Below, one piece after another: positions 7,379-13,973 of a DNA stretch of 13,973 bases; position 1 is the first letter of the stretch, and every line of letters begins with the position of its first letter. The translations under genes were made by a program, and so were the position numbers. The stretch is from contig CAZJIU010000060.1 in assembly GCA_964546145.1 (NCBI GenBank), positions 1-13,973 of the forward strand, written 5' to 3'. The DNA comes from CAZAKO01 sp964546145 (GTDB taxonomy: Bacteria > Fidelibacterota > UBA2242). Under the pieces are notes generated by a model, which saw only the letters and a program-made list of their open reading frames with translations, was not told the DNA's origin and made no database searches.

Positions 7379-9198
7379 TTTTTCACCTCACTGCTTTCGA
7401 CGACTTCAGTTGATAGATAGCGAAACCAACTGAAATACAAAATTACTGACAATAGCAAGACAACACTCAATAGAATTACAAAAGTATCAAACCGTTTCAT
7501 CACCAGCACCATCCACATCATGAAAAGACAGACCTGCCACGGTACGGCAATAAAGGTCGAAAAAATATCCCGCCGATTTTCGGCATTCACCTGAGTAATA
7601 AATTTTGGCGATAAGTGCTTGCGAATTGGATTCCAAAAGCCAAATGGTCGAGTCACTCGATAAAAATTTTCGAGAACCTTGTCATCCGTTTGCGAGGTCA
7701 ACAGCGTTCCAATTATCGTACCAATAAGTGAAATCCCGGCTGAAAAGATAAAAGCAAAGTATTCCTCGGTGCCCTCCGGGGTGACCAGTTTCCAGATAAT
7801 TGCCGCCAGTATCCCGCTTGCCATTCCAATCGCATAGCCGTAGCCATTGAGCCGCCACCAATACCAGCGGATCAGTTGTGGAATAATAAGTCCCGCGCCG
7901 ATGCTCATCGTTATCCAACCCCAGATTTCATTGATGTTGCGAATAAAAAGCATCAGCACCAGACCAACTATAATAATCAAAATCGAAGCCGCATAACTTT
8001 GCTTCATTTGCTGGCGATTGGAGGCTTTAGGATTGAGATAGACGAGATAAATATCTTTGACCCAATAAGCGGCACCGGCATTGACCGTCGAGTCAAAAGT
8101 GGACATCGCCGCCGCCATTAATCCGGCAACTAAAAATCCTTTGATCCCGAGCGGCAACTGACTGATAACAACTGGCAGGACCATTTCCGGATCGCTCACC
8201 TGACCGGCTAAAGCTACTCCTAAAACTGCCAGAGCGCCGATAAAAGGCCAGCGGAATGATAACAGAAACGTCCAGAAAAGCGATAATAATCCGGCTTCGC
8301 GATCATTTTTGGCTGCAAAGTAGCGCTGAATCATATAGCTGCCGGTTCCGCCGCTGCCTTCAATTACAACCTTGAAAACATAAAACATGATGGCAATGCC
8401 AAATAGATTATACATGGAATAAAGGCTGCTGGAGTCAATCCCCAGATGCCAGCGCGGAATAATGCTGGTCCATTCCCGATATGTCGTGCTGATGGTTTGA
8501 AAACCGCCGCCGGCAATTGCCCGTACCGGATGCGACACAGAGAAAGATTCTGGTAAGTGTATACCCAGTGTTCGCGATACGATATAAATGATTGCTAAAA
8601 ATATCAGCGAACCCTGAAAAACATCCGTCCAAACAACGCCGTACAGACCGGAAGCGACGGTGTAAATCGAGGCAATCACAATCAGAATGGATGCCGCCCA
8701 AAACTCTGAAGGCAAACCCAGCCAGCTTTGAATTCCCAAAATTTTATCCAGGAATTTGCCGCCACCAATCGCAAAATAGGTAATCATGGCAACCGTCACC
8801 AGGATGGAAGTGATGGCGGTGATTAAGCGGGCTAGCTGACCTTCCTTATTATCACCAAACCGAAATTGCATCCACTCGGCTAACGTCATCACTCTCGCCC
8901 GCCGGTTCCATTTACCCATAAAAATCATCAGAAATGCCATAATCAAGGTAACGCCGCCCCGAATCTCAATATAGAAACCCTTTGAGCCCAGAGCGTAAAT
9001 CAGCGCCACAATCAGCATCGTTCCGCTAATATCCAGGTTAGAAGCCATTCCGGAAGCTCCCAGTACCCACCAGGGTAGATTGCGATTCCCCAGGAAATAG
9101 GAATCAATCCCGTTGGCCGCCCGGCGCTGAAACAACAGACCTAAACTGATCAATGAAACCATGTAAATTAGCACTATGACCAGATCAATTGTATGCAT
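7375..9198 (-). CDS. Sodium:solute symporter (SSS family)
   Basis: This 607-residue inner-membrane transporter has the LeuT fold and should couple Na+ entry to solute uptake. SSS-family marks are clear: 'YFLGNRNLPWWVLGASGMASN' spread over 34-54, 'IYTVASGLYGVVWTDVFQG' at 178-196, 'GSYMIQRYFAAKN' at 286-298 and the diagnostic 'AAMSTFDSTVNAGAAYWVKD' at 363-382, where Ser/Thr residues line the sodium site in known members. Around 13 hydrophobic segments are visible, with two more at the C-terminus (near 545-590), so it is somewhat longer than minimal SSS proteins. The start is supported by TTGGAG 8 nt before the ATG. The stop overlaps the TrmB start. Neighbouring TrmB and amylase genes suggest a sugar released from alpha-glucan as substrate, but SSS members also carry other solutes, and no specificity residue can be called by eye. 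Confidence 0.92.
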   Translation of the reverse strand: MHTIDLVIVLIYMVSLISLGLLFQRRAANGIDSYFLGNRNLPWWVLGASGMASNLDISGTMLIVALIYALGSKGFYIEIRGGVTLIMAFLMIFMGKWNRRARVMTLAEWMQFRFGDNKEGQLARLITAITSILVTVAMITYFAIGGGKFLDKILGIQSWLGLPSEFWAASILIVIASIYTVASGLYGVVWTDVFQGSLIFLAIIYIVSRTLGIHLPESFSVSHPVRAIAGGGFQTISTTYREWTSIIPRWHLGIDSSSLYSMYNLFGIAIMFYVFKVVIEGSGGTGSYMIQRYFAAKNDREAGLLSLFWTFLLSFRWPFIGALAVLGVALAGQVSDPEMVLPVVISQLPLGIKGFLVAGLMAAAMSTFDSTVNAGAAYWVKDIYLVYLNPKASNRQQMKQSYAASILIIIVGLVLMLFIRNINEIWGWITMSIGAGLIIPQLIRWYWWRLNGYGYAIGMASGILAAIIWKLVTPEGTEEYFAFIFSAGISLIGTIIGTLLTSQTDDKVLENFYRVTRPFGFWNPIRKHLSPKFITQVNAENRRDIFSTFIAVPWQVCLFMMWMVLVMKRFDTFVILLSVVLLLSVILYFSWFRYLSTEVVESSEVKK

Positions 9199-9268
9199 CA
9201 GACAATCTCCAACCGGTTAAACCTAATTTTCAAATCCTGTCTACAATTAAAGCATTCTTCAAATCAAT

Positions 9269-9279
9269 TCGCATTGCGA
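9269..9279. promoter_or_regulatory. Short dyad at the likely transcription start of the symporter unit
   Basis: TCGCATTGCGA has 4-nt arms around three bases. It touches the proposed -10 element (9279-9284) and covers the expected start point near 9272. It might be a second regulator site, but the arms are short. Confidence 0.25.
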
Positions 9280-9307
9280 TTCTAAAATAATGTAGTCACC
9301 ATTTCAC
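9279..9307 (-). promoter_or_regulatory. Candidate promoter of the symporter-TrmB-amylase unit
   Basis: On the minus strand GTGAAA (9307-9302, 4 of 6 matching TTGACA) is followed by 17 nt and TAGAAT (9284-9279, 5 of 6 matching TATAAT). This gives a leader of about 75 nt before the symporter ATG at 9198. It lies in the 204-nt gap after the preceding gene and its hairpin, which is where a new transcript would be expected. No better match was found in that gap. Confidence 0.5.
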
Positions 9308-9318
9308 CTAATTAGGTG
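9305..9318. promoter_or_regulatory. Perfect 14-bp palindrome, candidate operator at the -35 region
   Basis: CACCTAATTAGGTG reads the same on both strands without a mismatch. Its end supplies the first three bases of the proposed -35 GTGAAA. A dimeric regulator bound here would interfere with or contact RNA polymerase. TrmB, encoded in the same unit, is the obvious candidate, but that assignment is inference. A half-site copy, ACCTAATT, occurs again at 9221-9228, between promoter and start codon. Confidence 0.5.
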
Positions 9319-9341
9319 CTACTCAACCATAAGTTTCAAAC

Positions 9342-9371
9342 GTAATCCTCCGACCGCACTCGGCGGATTAC
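9342..9371 (-). terminator. Strong hairpin after the 709-residue secreted-protein gene
   Basis: Two 12-nt arms (GTAATCCGCCGA and TCGGAGGATTAC on the minus strand) pair at 11 of 12 positions with one G-A mismatch around a 6-nt loop. The hairpin starts 31 nt after the stop codon. Only a short GTTT follows instead of a real U-tract, so it may be an imperfect intrinsic terminator or a 3'-end-stabilising structure. Its position between two units supports an end-of-transcript role. Confidence 0.45.
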
Positions 9372-9402
9372 TATAAACCGATCAATTTTAAATCAGGTGC
9401 CA

Positions 9403-11532
9403 CTATTTGATCAGCACCATCTTGCGAATATCCCGATATTTGTTTCCGGCTTTCACTTCATAAAAATAGATGCCCGTCGCTACCGCCGAACCATTTTGAT
9501 CCATCCCATTCCAGGTAAATACATAATTTCCCGGTTCGAGATAGCCATAAATCTGGCGACGAACCGTCTGCCCAAGCATGTTATAAATCGTTAAAGTGGT
9601 ACGTTCACGCTGAGGAATGGTAAAACGAATATTCGTTTCCGGATTGAATGGATTGGGATAATTCTGATAAAGGGCAAACTTCCTAGCAACCGGATTTTGT
9701 TCGTCCTGGATACCGAGGGCAGGTTGCCCCGTATCATAATTCCAGGCAAAATAGAACTTTGGATTGATGCTGCCCCATTGAGCACATAGACTGGTACTAT
9801 CACTGGAATCATCAATATTCTCGATGTGATTCAATCCGTAGCCGCTTTCGTTATCGCCACCGCCAATCCCAAATTTAAATTCCTGCCCGACTGTATGATT
9901 ACTGTCCGGATAAAACTGATATATGATCGTAAAAATCGAATCACCAGCCACCAAATCACCATTAGTCCCATCATCATACATCTTGCGGGTAGAATCGGCA
10001 TTCAAAGTTCCACCCCAGGTCTGCCAGGTACCTTCGCCATTGTTGGACATTGGTCCATTGATATATACTCCGAGGGCAAAAATAGTGTCAGGATTCGTTT
10101 CCTGCATCAAAGGTGTAAGGGTATAGCCGCTCTGAATATCCCGCAGGGTTGAACCGGCTCTTAGTTGATAGATTGCCGGTCGAATGTCACACTCAACAGC
10201 TACTTTCAACTGCTGAGCTATAACCGTGTTGTTCTTGAACGATGGTATCCGTCGAGCATCTACTTTGCTATCTTCGACATCGGAAATATACGCTGGCGAA
10301 CTATCAATCACAATTGCCCGCCGCTCAGCCATAGCCACCACATCCCCGCTATAGTCAAAATTGAAGTAGACCTCACGCTGTTCCTGAGTGCTCTTCACAA
10401 CGTAATATTGGTAATAGAGAGGTTTTCCAAACTCAACCACAAATTTTGGTACCTGGATAAAATAATTCTGCGCACCTACCTGACGTCCCATAGTTGCCGA
10501 ATAGACCTGATCAGAACTGTTAAAGTAACCATAATGAACCAATAAGGTATCACCGATTTCAAAACCGTTACTGGCAATTGCCTTGCTCAAGTCGGCATAA
10601 AAGGTTACATCTACCGAATCGGTGCCTTCGAATCCGCCCGGTTTCAGATTGTCAAACCACTTATAGAATACTGTAGTATCTTTACCAGAGGTCGAAATCA
10701 TATACTCCGGAGTTGTGTTATACAGCATATCATCCCAGCTCTCAAAAAGATCATGAGTTGTGTAATGCGCCACAAACTTGAATTTTACACCAGCAGTGGC
10801 ATAAGCGTTGGGAACGTGAACCGCACCTGAATAAAAATATTTTCCTTGATAATCACACTGTCCACTATTAATGTGATTTTTTTCCTTGGTGAGCACATAG
10901 GTGGTATCCCAACAAATTTCACCGGTCCTTACCCAGTCGCTCATGTTCGATCCGCGTACGCCAATCAACATCGTATCCGGATTAAATTCGCGCCAGCCCT
11001 GAATATTTACTCTTACCCAGACTACGAAAGTCGAATCATTGGTCGCATAAGGTTTATCCAACGGATCCATATTCCCTTTAAAACCATTAACAAACTGCAG
11101 GTCCAGGGTTGTATCAGTCCCATTGAATCCCGTGAGATCAAGCAGTCGGTTGCCACCCGTTAAATTCATGTTTCCTTCCCAACCCTTATGTTCCCAGGCA
11201 TCGCCAGGCGCAATTGATGTATGGGGATTGGTAAAAAACTTGTAATCAATCCGAGCTTGATCTGGTACCTGGAAAGTGCCCTCCCAGTAATCTCCACCAA
11301 CGTTGGTCAGATTCATCGTGGTATTGGCATTCCAGGCAATGTAAACGCCCGGCGACAATAGATCAGTTGTATTGTCGTTAGCATCAGCATTTCCTCTGAT
11401 CTGAACAATACTAACTGGACTCAATGTATCCGGAATCCCAGCGGTGTTTGCCCGGAATGTAACGTTCACATTCGCCATCAGGGCACAGGTCAACAACAAA
11501 GGAATCAAAGAAACAATCCATACTTTTTTCAT
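9403..11532 (-). CDS. Secreted multi-module beta-sandwich protein with type IX sorting domain
   Basis: This 709-residue protein has a signal peptide ending near 'ALMA|NV' (residue 20). No catalytic motif was recognised. It appears to be a chain of beta-sandwich modules. Residues 22-135 ('VNVTFRANT', 'YWEGTFQVPDQARIDYKFFTN') resemble CBM20/E-set starch-binding folds. A second module is near 166-290 ('FKFVAHYTTHDLFESWDD'), a third near 306-410 ('VDVTFYADLSKAI', 'KPLYYQYYVVKS'), and a larger region at 440-600 contains 'MYDDGTNGDLVAGDSIFT'. The end is a textbook type IX sorting domain: 'FALYQNYPNPFNPETNIRF' from 619, then 'TGIYFYEVKAG' and 'KMVLIK'. A perfect AGGAGG fixes the start. It follows the PorV-like gene after 39 nt. 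Repeated 'VTF' module starts and the neighbouring amylase unit suggest surface glycan binding; function is otherwise unknown. Confidence 0.85.
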   Translation of the reverse strand: MKKVWIVSLIPLLLTCALMANVNVTFRANTAGIPDTLSPVSIVQIRGNADANDNTTDLLSPGVYIAWNANTTMNLTNVGGDYWEGTFQVPDQARIDYKFFTNPHTSIAPGDAWEHKGWEGNMNLTGGNRLLDLTGFNGTDTTLDLQFVNGFKGNMDPLDKPYATNDSTFVVWVRVNIQGWREFNPDTMLIGVRGSNMSDWVRTGEICWDTTYVLTKEKNHINSGQCDYQGKYFYSGAVHVPNAYATAGVKFKFVAHYTTHDLFESWDDMLYNTTPEYMISTSGKDTTVFYKWFDNLKPGGFEGTDSVDVTFYADLSKAIASNGFEIGDTLLVHYGYFNSSDQVYSATMGRQVGAQNYFIQVPKFVVEFGKPLYYQYYVVKSTQEQREVYFNFDYSGDVVAMAERRAIVIDSSPAYISDVEDSKVDARRIPSFKNNTVIAQQLKVAVECDIRPAIYQLRAGSTLRDIQSGYTLTPLMQETNPDTIFALGVYINGPMSNNGEGTWQTWGGTLNADSTRKMYDDGTNGDLVAGDSIFTIIYQFYPDSNHTVGQEFKFGIGGGDNESGYGLNHIENIDDSSDSTSLCAQWGSINPKFYFAWNYDTGQPALGIQDEQNPVARKFALYQNYPNPFNPETNIRFTIPQRERTTLTIYNMLGQTVRRQIYGYLEPGNYVFTWNGMDQNGSAVATGIYFYEVKAGNKYRDIRKMVLIK

Positions 11533-11537
11533 TACAT

Positions 11538-11543
11538 CCTCCT
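11538..11543 (-). promoter_or_regulatory. Perfect AGGAGG ribosome-binding site
   Basis: AGGAGG lies 5 nt before the ATG of the 709-residue secreted protein. It is the strongest ribosome-binding site in the window, stronger than that of the PorV-like gene before it, and suggests high translation of this surface protein relative to its operon partners. Confidence 0.75.
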
Positions 11544-11571
11544 AAGGTTTTTAGTATGTTTCATTTCACTT

Positions 11572-12612
11572 TCACTTCAATCCTATACTCAACGCCGTGG
11601 TTTGGACTGTACCAAACCGGCTAAAATCTTGATATGAATAATCTACAATTATATCCAAATAGCTAACCGGCACTTTTAGTCCGGCACCAAGCGTTAAACC
11701 ATTTTCCGAAGCTTCCCGAAAGAGCGATTGATAACCACTCCGGATACTGAAAATTTTCATCAGGATCAGCTCCATTCCGACATTCAAGGTTTCCGAATTA
11801 TCGGTCGGAATCAGTGCATCGGCAGCCAGGGTCAATTTCAGCTGCTTATGATTAATAATTGGCATCGCCGTACCAATATTAAAACTCAGTGGGATTGGCC
11901 AACTGTCGGTTTTCAGATTAGCGACTATGGTCTCATTATTGCCTTCGCTTTCGGGATCCAGGTCGATGCGCTGCAACAGGTCGCGACCAGCTAATTTTAG
12001 TTCACCCCCAAAATTTTTCATACATGCCCCAATCTGCAAGCCATTAAATTGAGTAATAAATAGCAGACCCAAATCTATTGCAAATTGACTCGCTTGTTCA
12101 TGCCAGATCTGCTGCGAAATATATTTGATCGTGCCGCCTATCGAAAACCGATCGGTCAGGTTCCGACAATAACTTATCCCCAACGCCAGGTCATTCGCTT
12201 CCCAGTATTCGCCAGTCCCGTCCGGCTGCTCTAAGGTAGTTATCTCCTGCCGCTTGCCGTAATCCAGATTATTCATACTGAAACCCAGCGCATCGTAAGG
12301 GGTAATCATCAACTGCACTCCAAACCACTGGTGAGTAGTGCCAACCAACCAGTCGGTATTTGCGGCATATAGCCGATTGATGCCGGAGCGTGAAAGTGCC
12401 CCGGGATTCCAGTAAAGTGCGGTCGGATCATCTACGGCCGCAGTCGAAGCACCACCCATCCCAATTGCTTTTCCGCCAACCGGAATATTCAAAAATTGCC
12501 CCGCAGAGGTGCCAACTTTGCTCTGGGCACTCACTTTCTGAAAGGTTAAGGTAATCAGTAGTAACCGAGTAAAAAGATTAAAAATAGTTCTAAACATTTT
12601 GTGATTTTTCAT
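11572..12612 (-). CDS. PorV/PorQ-family outer-membrane beta-barrel protein
   Basis: The 346-residue product has a signal peptide ending at 'KVSA|QS' (residue 29). The mature N-terminus is diagnostic of the PorV/PorQ family: 'GTSAGQFLNIPVGGKAIGMG' from residue 34, followed by 'GASTAAVDDPTALYWNPGAL'. The rest alternates aromatic and small residues as in a FadL-like outer-membrane barrel and ends in a strand-like 'TTALSIGLK'. PorV-type proteins shuttle type IX secretion cargo between the translocon and the surface attachment machinery; paralogues of unknown role are common in FCB bacteria. The gene overlaps the stop of the upstream secreted protein by ATGA, and the downstream gene encodes a type IX cargo, so a cargo-dedicated paralogue is plausible. 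An internal ATG at residue 6 is an alternative start; both leave the signal peptide intact. Confidence 0.85.
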   Translation of the reverse strand: MKNHKMFRTIFNLFTRLLLITLTFQKVSAQSKVGTSAGQFLNIPVGGKAIGMGGASTAAVDDPTALYWNPGALSRSGINRLYAANTDWLVGTTHQWFGVQLMITPYDALGFSMNNLDYGKRQEITTLEQPDGTGEYWEANDLALGISYCRNLTDRFSIGGTIKYISQQIWHEQASQFAIDLGLLFITQFNGLQIGACMKNFGGELKLAGRDLLQRIDLDPESEGNNETIVANLKTDSWPIPLSFNIGTAMPIINHKQLKLTLAADALIPTDNSETLNVGMELILMKIFSIRSGYQSLFREASENGLTLGAGLKVPVSYLDIIVDYSYQDFSRFGTVQTTALSIGLK

Positions 12613-13973
12613 TTTATCACCGCTAATTTTCCTGAAGTTTTACCGACGCTTGATTCGACAATATAAAAGTAGACGCCGAAGGCAACATCCAGATTTTCCT
12701 TGCTTTTAAGGTTCCAGGCTAAAGTTCCATTATGAATCCCACCACTTTGACTCAAAGTAATTACATGGGCCCCACTGGAAGTGAAAATGTGGACTTTGGC
12801 ATCCTCGGGCAGTTTGCGAAACTCGATCCGCCGCTCACCCCGCCCGCTGGTAATTGCCGGTGGAAGCGGCGCCTCCATATTGTTGGCAACAACATAGGGA
12901 TTGGGAACCACCTGAATATCATCCAGACTCTTTTTAGCAACTTCTTTGACTACGACTGGTTCCTCTGTCATAAATTCATAGACATCACTGCTGCGGAATG
13001 GACGGGTAACCTCAATAGTCAATTTATCCCCATCTTGAAAACGGGGCGTATCCAACTCAGTTGTTGAAAACGACATAATCCAGGAATATTGATAAACTGA
13101 ATCGGGTTTTAGAATAAAAGTCTCAATCAATCCGCTGGGCGCCAATTCATAAATTTTATCTTTATTTTGTTTCCCACCGGAATATACAAAAGGTACAGCT
13201 ATAGAATCAGTTACATTCCATAAACGGAAATTGGTTTTGCGGGCTGCCGGCCAGAGAATTTCCGGTAGTGGTGAACCTTTATTGATATAAGCTCTCAAAG
13301 AATATGGAGTTTCGTACAGGGCAACATCCGGTGAACTGAATTGTAATTCATATCGGGAAGGATAGCCTTTGCCAGTGATGGTCTCACCGTTAGGCAACAA
13401 AGCCCGGTCCACTCTAAAGGTCCATCTTAAAGAACGTTCGGGATTATTCCAGACCGACAGTGAATCAACTTTACGGAGTGACCAATGATTATTGAATACT
13501 AACTGAATGCCGTCAAATATATCGGAATCCAGAGTCTCATCCGTGTAGGGGCTATTATTAATTTTGACACTCTGATAGATTGGATAATACTGATAAGATA
13601 TCCGGTAACTGCCTTTGGCAAGCTGACTAGAAGGTTTGATCCGGATCTTACTCTGCCGCGCGACAAAATCAAAATTCATGGAAAAATCCAGATAATTTCC
13701 CTGATCTTCAGCCGGGGAAATAAGCATCGAAGCAATCACAATATTTGATTTCGACAGCCGGGAATAGGTCGTATCTAAAGTCAGCGTTTCGATCTCGCCG
13801 GTCACATCCAGAACTGAATAGCTGGAAGTATAAGGCGCAAATTCATCGGGATCGGTATACTCAAAATTCGGTTCGCCGGAAGTAGGTAGTCCATCCCCTT
13901 CACCCAAATCATAAGTATCGGCAATTCCATCGGCACCGAAATCATCAGTCAGTATATCCCAATCGTTATCGTT
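12609..13973 (-). CDS. C-terminal part of a large secreted protein with FlgD-like/type IX-like end (5' end outside window)
   Basis: The reading frame is open to the window edge, so the true start lies beyond 13973; 454 residues are visible. The first visible part is Asp/Gly-rich ('DDFGADGIADTYDLGEGDG'), resembling calcium-binding linkers in FCB surface proteins, followed by 'PTSGEPNFEYTDPDE'. A beta-rich middle of unknown fold follows. The C-terminus starts at 'DDIQVVPNPYVVANN' and ends 'GVYFYIVESSVGKTSGKLAVIK', the layout of a FlgD-like Ig or variant type IX sorting domain. It uses 'VVPNPY' instead of the 'YPNPFNP' seen in the two other secreted proteins here. The stop overlaps the PorV-like start (ATGA), which implies coupled expression. 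Proteins of this layout are usually conserved hypothetical surface proteins; no enzymatic motif is visible in this part. Confidence 0.8.
   Translation of the reverse strand, partial: NDNDWDILTDDFGADGIADTYDLGEGDGLPTSGEPNFEYTDPDEFAPYTSSYSVLDVTGEIETLTLDTTYSRLSKSNIVIASMLISPAEDQGNYLDFSMNFDFVARQSKIRIKPSSQLAKGSYRISYQYYPIYQSVKINNSPYTDETLDSDIFDGIQLVFNNHWSLRKVDSLSVWNNPERSLRWTFRVDRALLPNGETITGKGYPSRYELQFSSPDVALYETPYSLRAYINKGSPLPEILWPAARKTNFRLWNVTDSIAVPFVYSGGKQNKDKIYELAPSGLIETFILKPDSVYQYSWIMSFSTTELDTPRFQDGDKLTIEVTRPFRSSDVYEFMTEEPVVVKEVAKKSLDDIQVVPNPYVVANNMEAPLPPAITSGRGERRIEFRKLPEDAKVHIFTSSGAHVITLSQSGGIHNGTLAWNLKSKENLDVAFGVYFYIVESSVGKTSGKLAVIK

Noticed and set aside
7682..8701. Several open frames of 78-88 codons on both strands inside the symporter gene
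   Set aside because: They are overlapped fully by the well-supported SSS transporter and their products are Cys/His/Arg-rich out-of-frame sequence.
9826..11163. Plus-strand open frames opposite the 709-residue secreted protein
   Set aside because: No domain or supporting ribosome-binding site; the minus-strand gene has a signal peptide, ordered modules and a sorting domain.
1..13973. CRISPR arrays, tRNA/rRNA genes, insertion sequences, toxin-antitoxin or phage genes
   Set aside because: No regularly spaced repeats, cloverleaf-like segments, transposase motifs or other marks were seen; nearly all DNA is accounted for by eleven minus-strand genes.

Overview
The window is a stretch of a bacterial chromosome in which every supported gene lies on the minus strand, so transcription runs from high to low coordinates. 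Three secreted proteins (3591-6509, 9403-11532 and the partial gene at 12609-13973) end in a C-terminal sorting or FlgD-like Ig domain. In two of them it begins with the type IX secretion signature 'YQ(N/S)(Y/F)PNPFN'. A PorV/PorQ-type outer-membrane protein is also present. This points to a Gram-negative member of the FCB group outside the classical Bacteroidetes, such as a Calditrichota, Marinimicrobia, KSB1 or Ignavibacteriota relative. The exact lineage cannot be fixed from sequence reading alone.

Region 1 (13973 to 9403) is a secretion and cell-surface unit. It starts with the C-terminal part of a large secreted protein that runs off the window edge, followed by a PorV-like beta-barrel protein (4-nt ATGA overlap), then a 709-residue multi-module secreted protein with a type IX sorting domain. 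A GC-rich hairpin (9342-9371) follows and probably closes the unit.

Region 2 (9318 to 3591) is a carbohydrate-use unit. A sodium:solute symporter and a TrmB-type sugar-responsive regulator are translationally coupled (ATGA overlap). They are followed after 37 nt by a large secreted GH13 alpha-amylase with all four catalytic regions intact. The symporter is preceded by a reasonable sigma70-like promoter. A perfect 14-bp palindrome touches its -35 element and looks like an operator. The simplest reading is that the amylase is exported by the type IX system and degrades alpha-glucan outside the cell. The symporter would take up a product and TrmB would sense it. The modular protein of region 1 may help bind substrate.

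Region 3 (3528 to 8) is the most unusual part: five consecutive predicted methyltransferases in one operon behind a strong promoter (TTGACA, 17 nt, TATTTT). In order of transcription they are three small membrane proteins of the isoprenylcysteine carboxyl methyltransferase (ICMT/PEMT/NnrU) superfamily, one leucine-carboxyl-methyltransferase-like (LCM/TIGR00027) enzyme and one UbiE-like class I enzyme. The three membrane enzymes differ from each other and show graded loss of the catalytic motif. Much of this operon is visibly more AT-rich than regions 1 and 2. No biosynthetic core gene is visible, so the substrate is unknown.

No tRNA, rRNA, CRISPR array, insertion sequence or phage gene was seen. 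No gene-free stretch exceeds about 205 nt.
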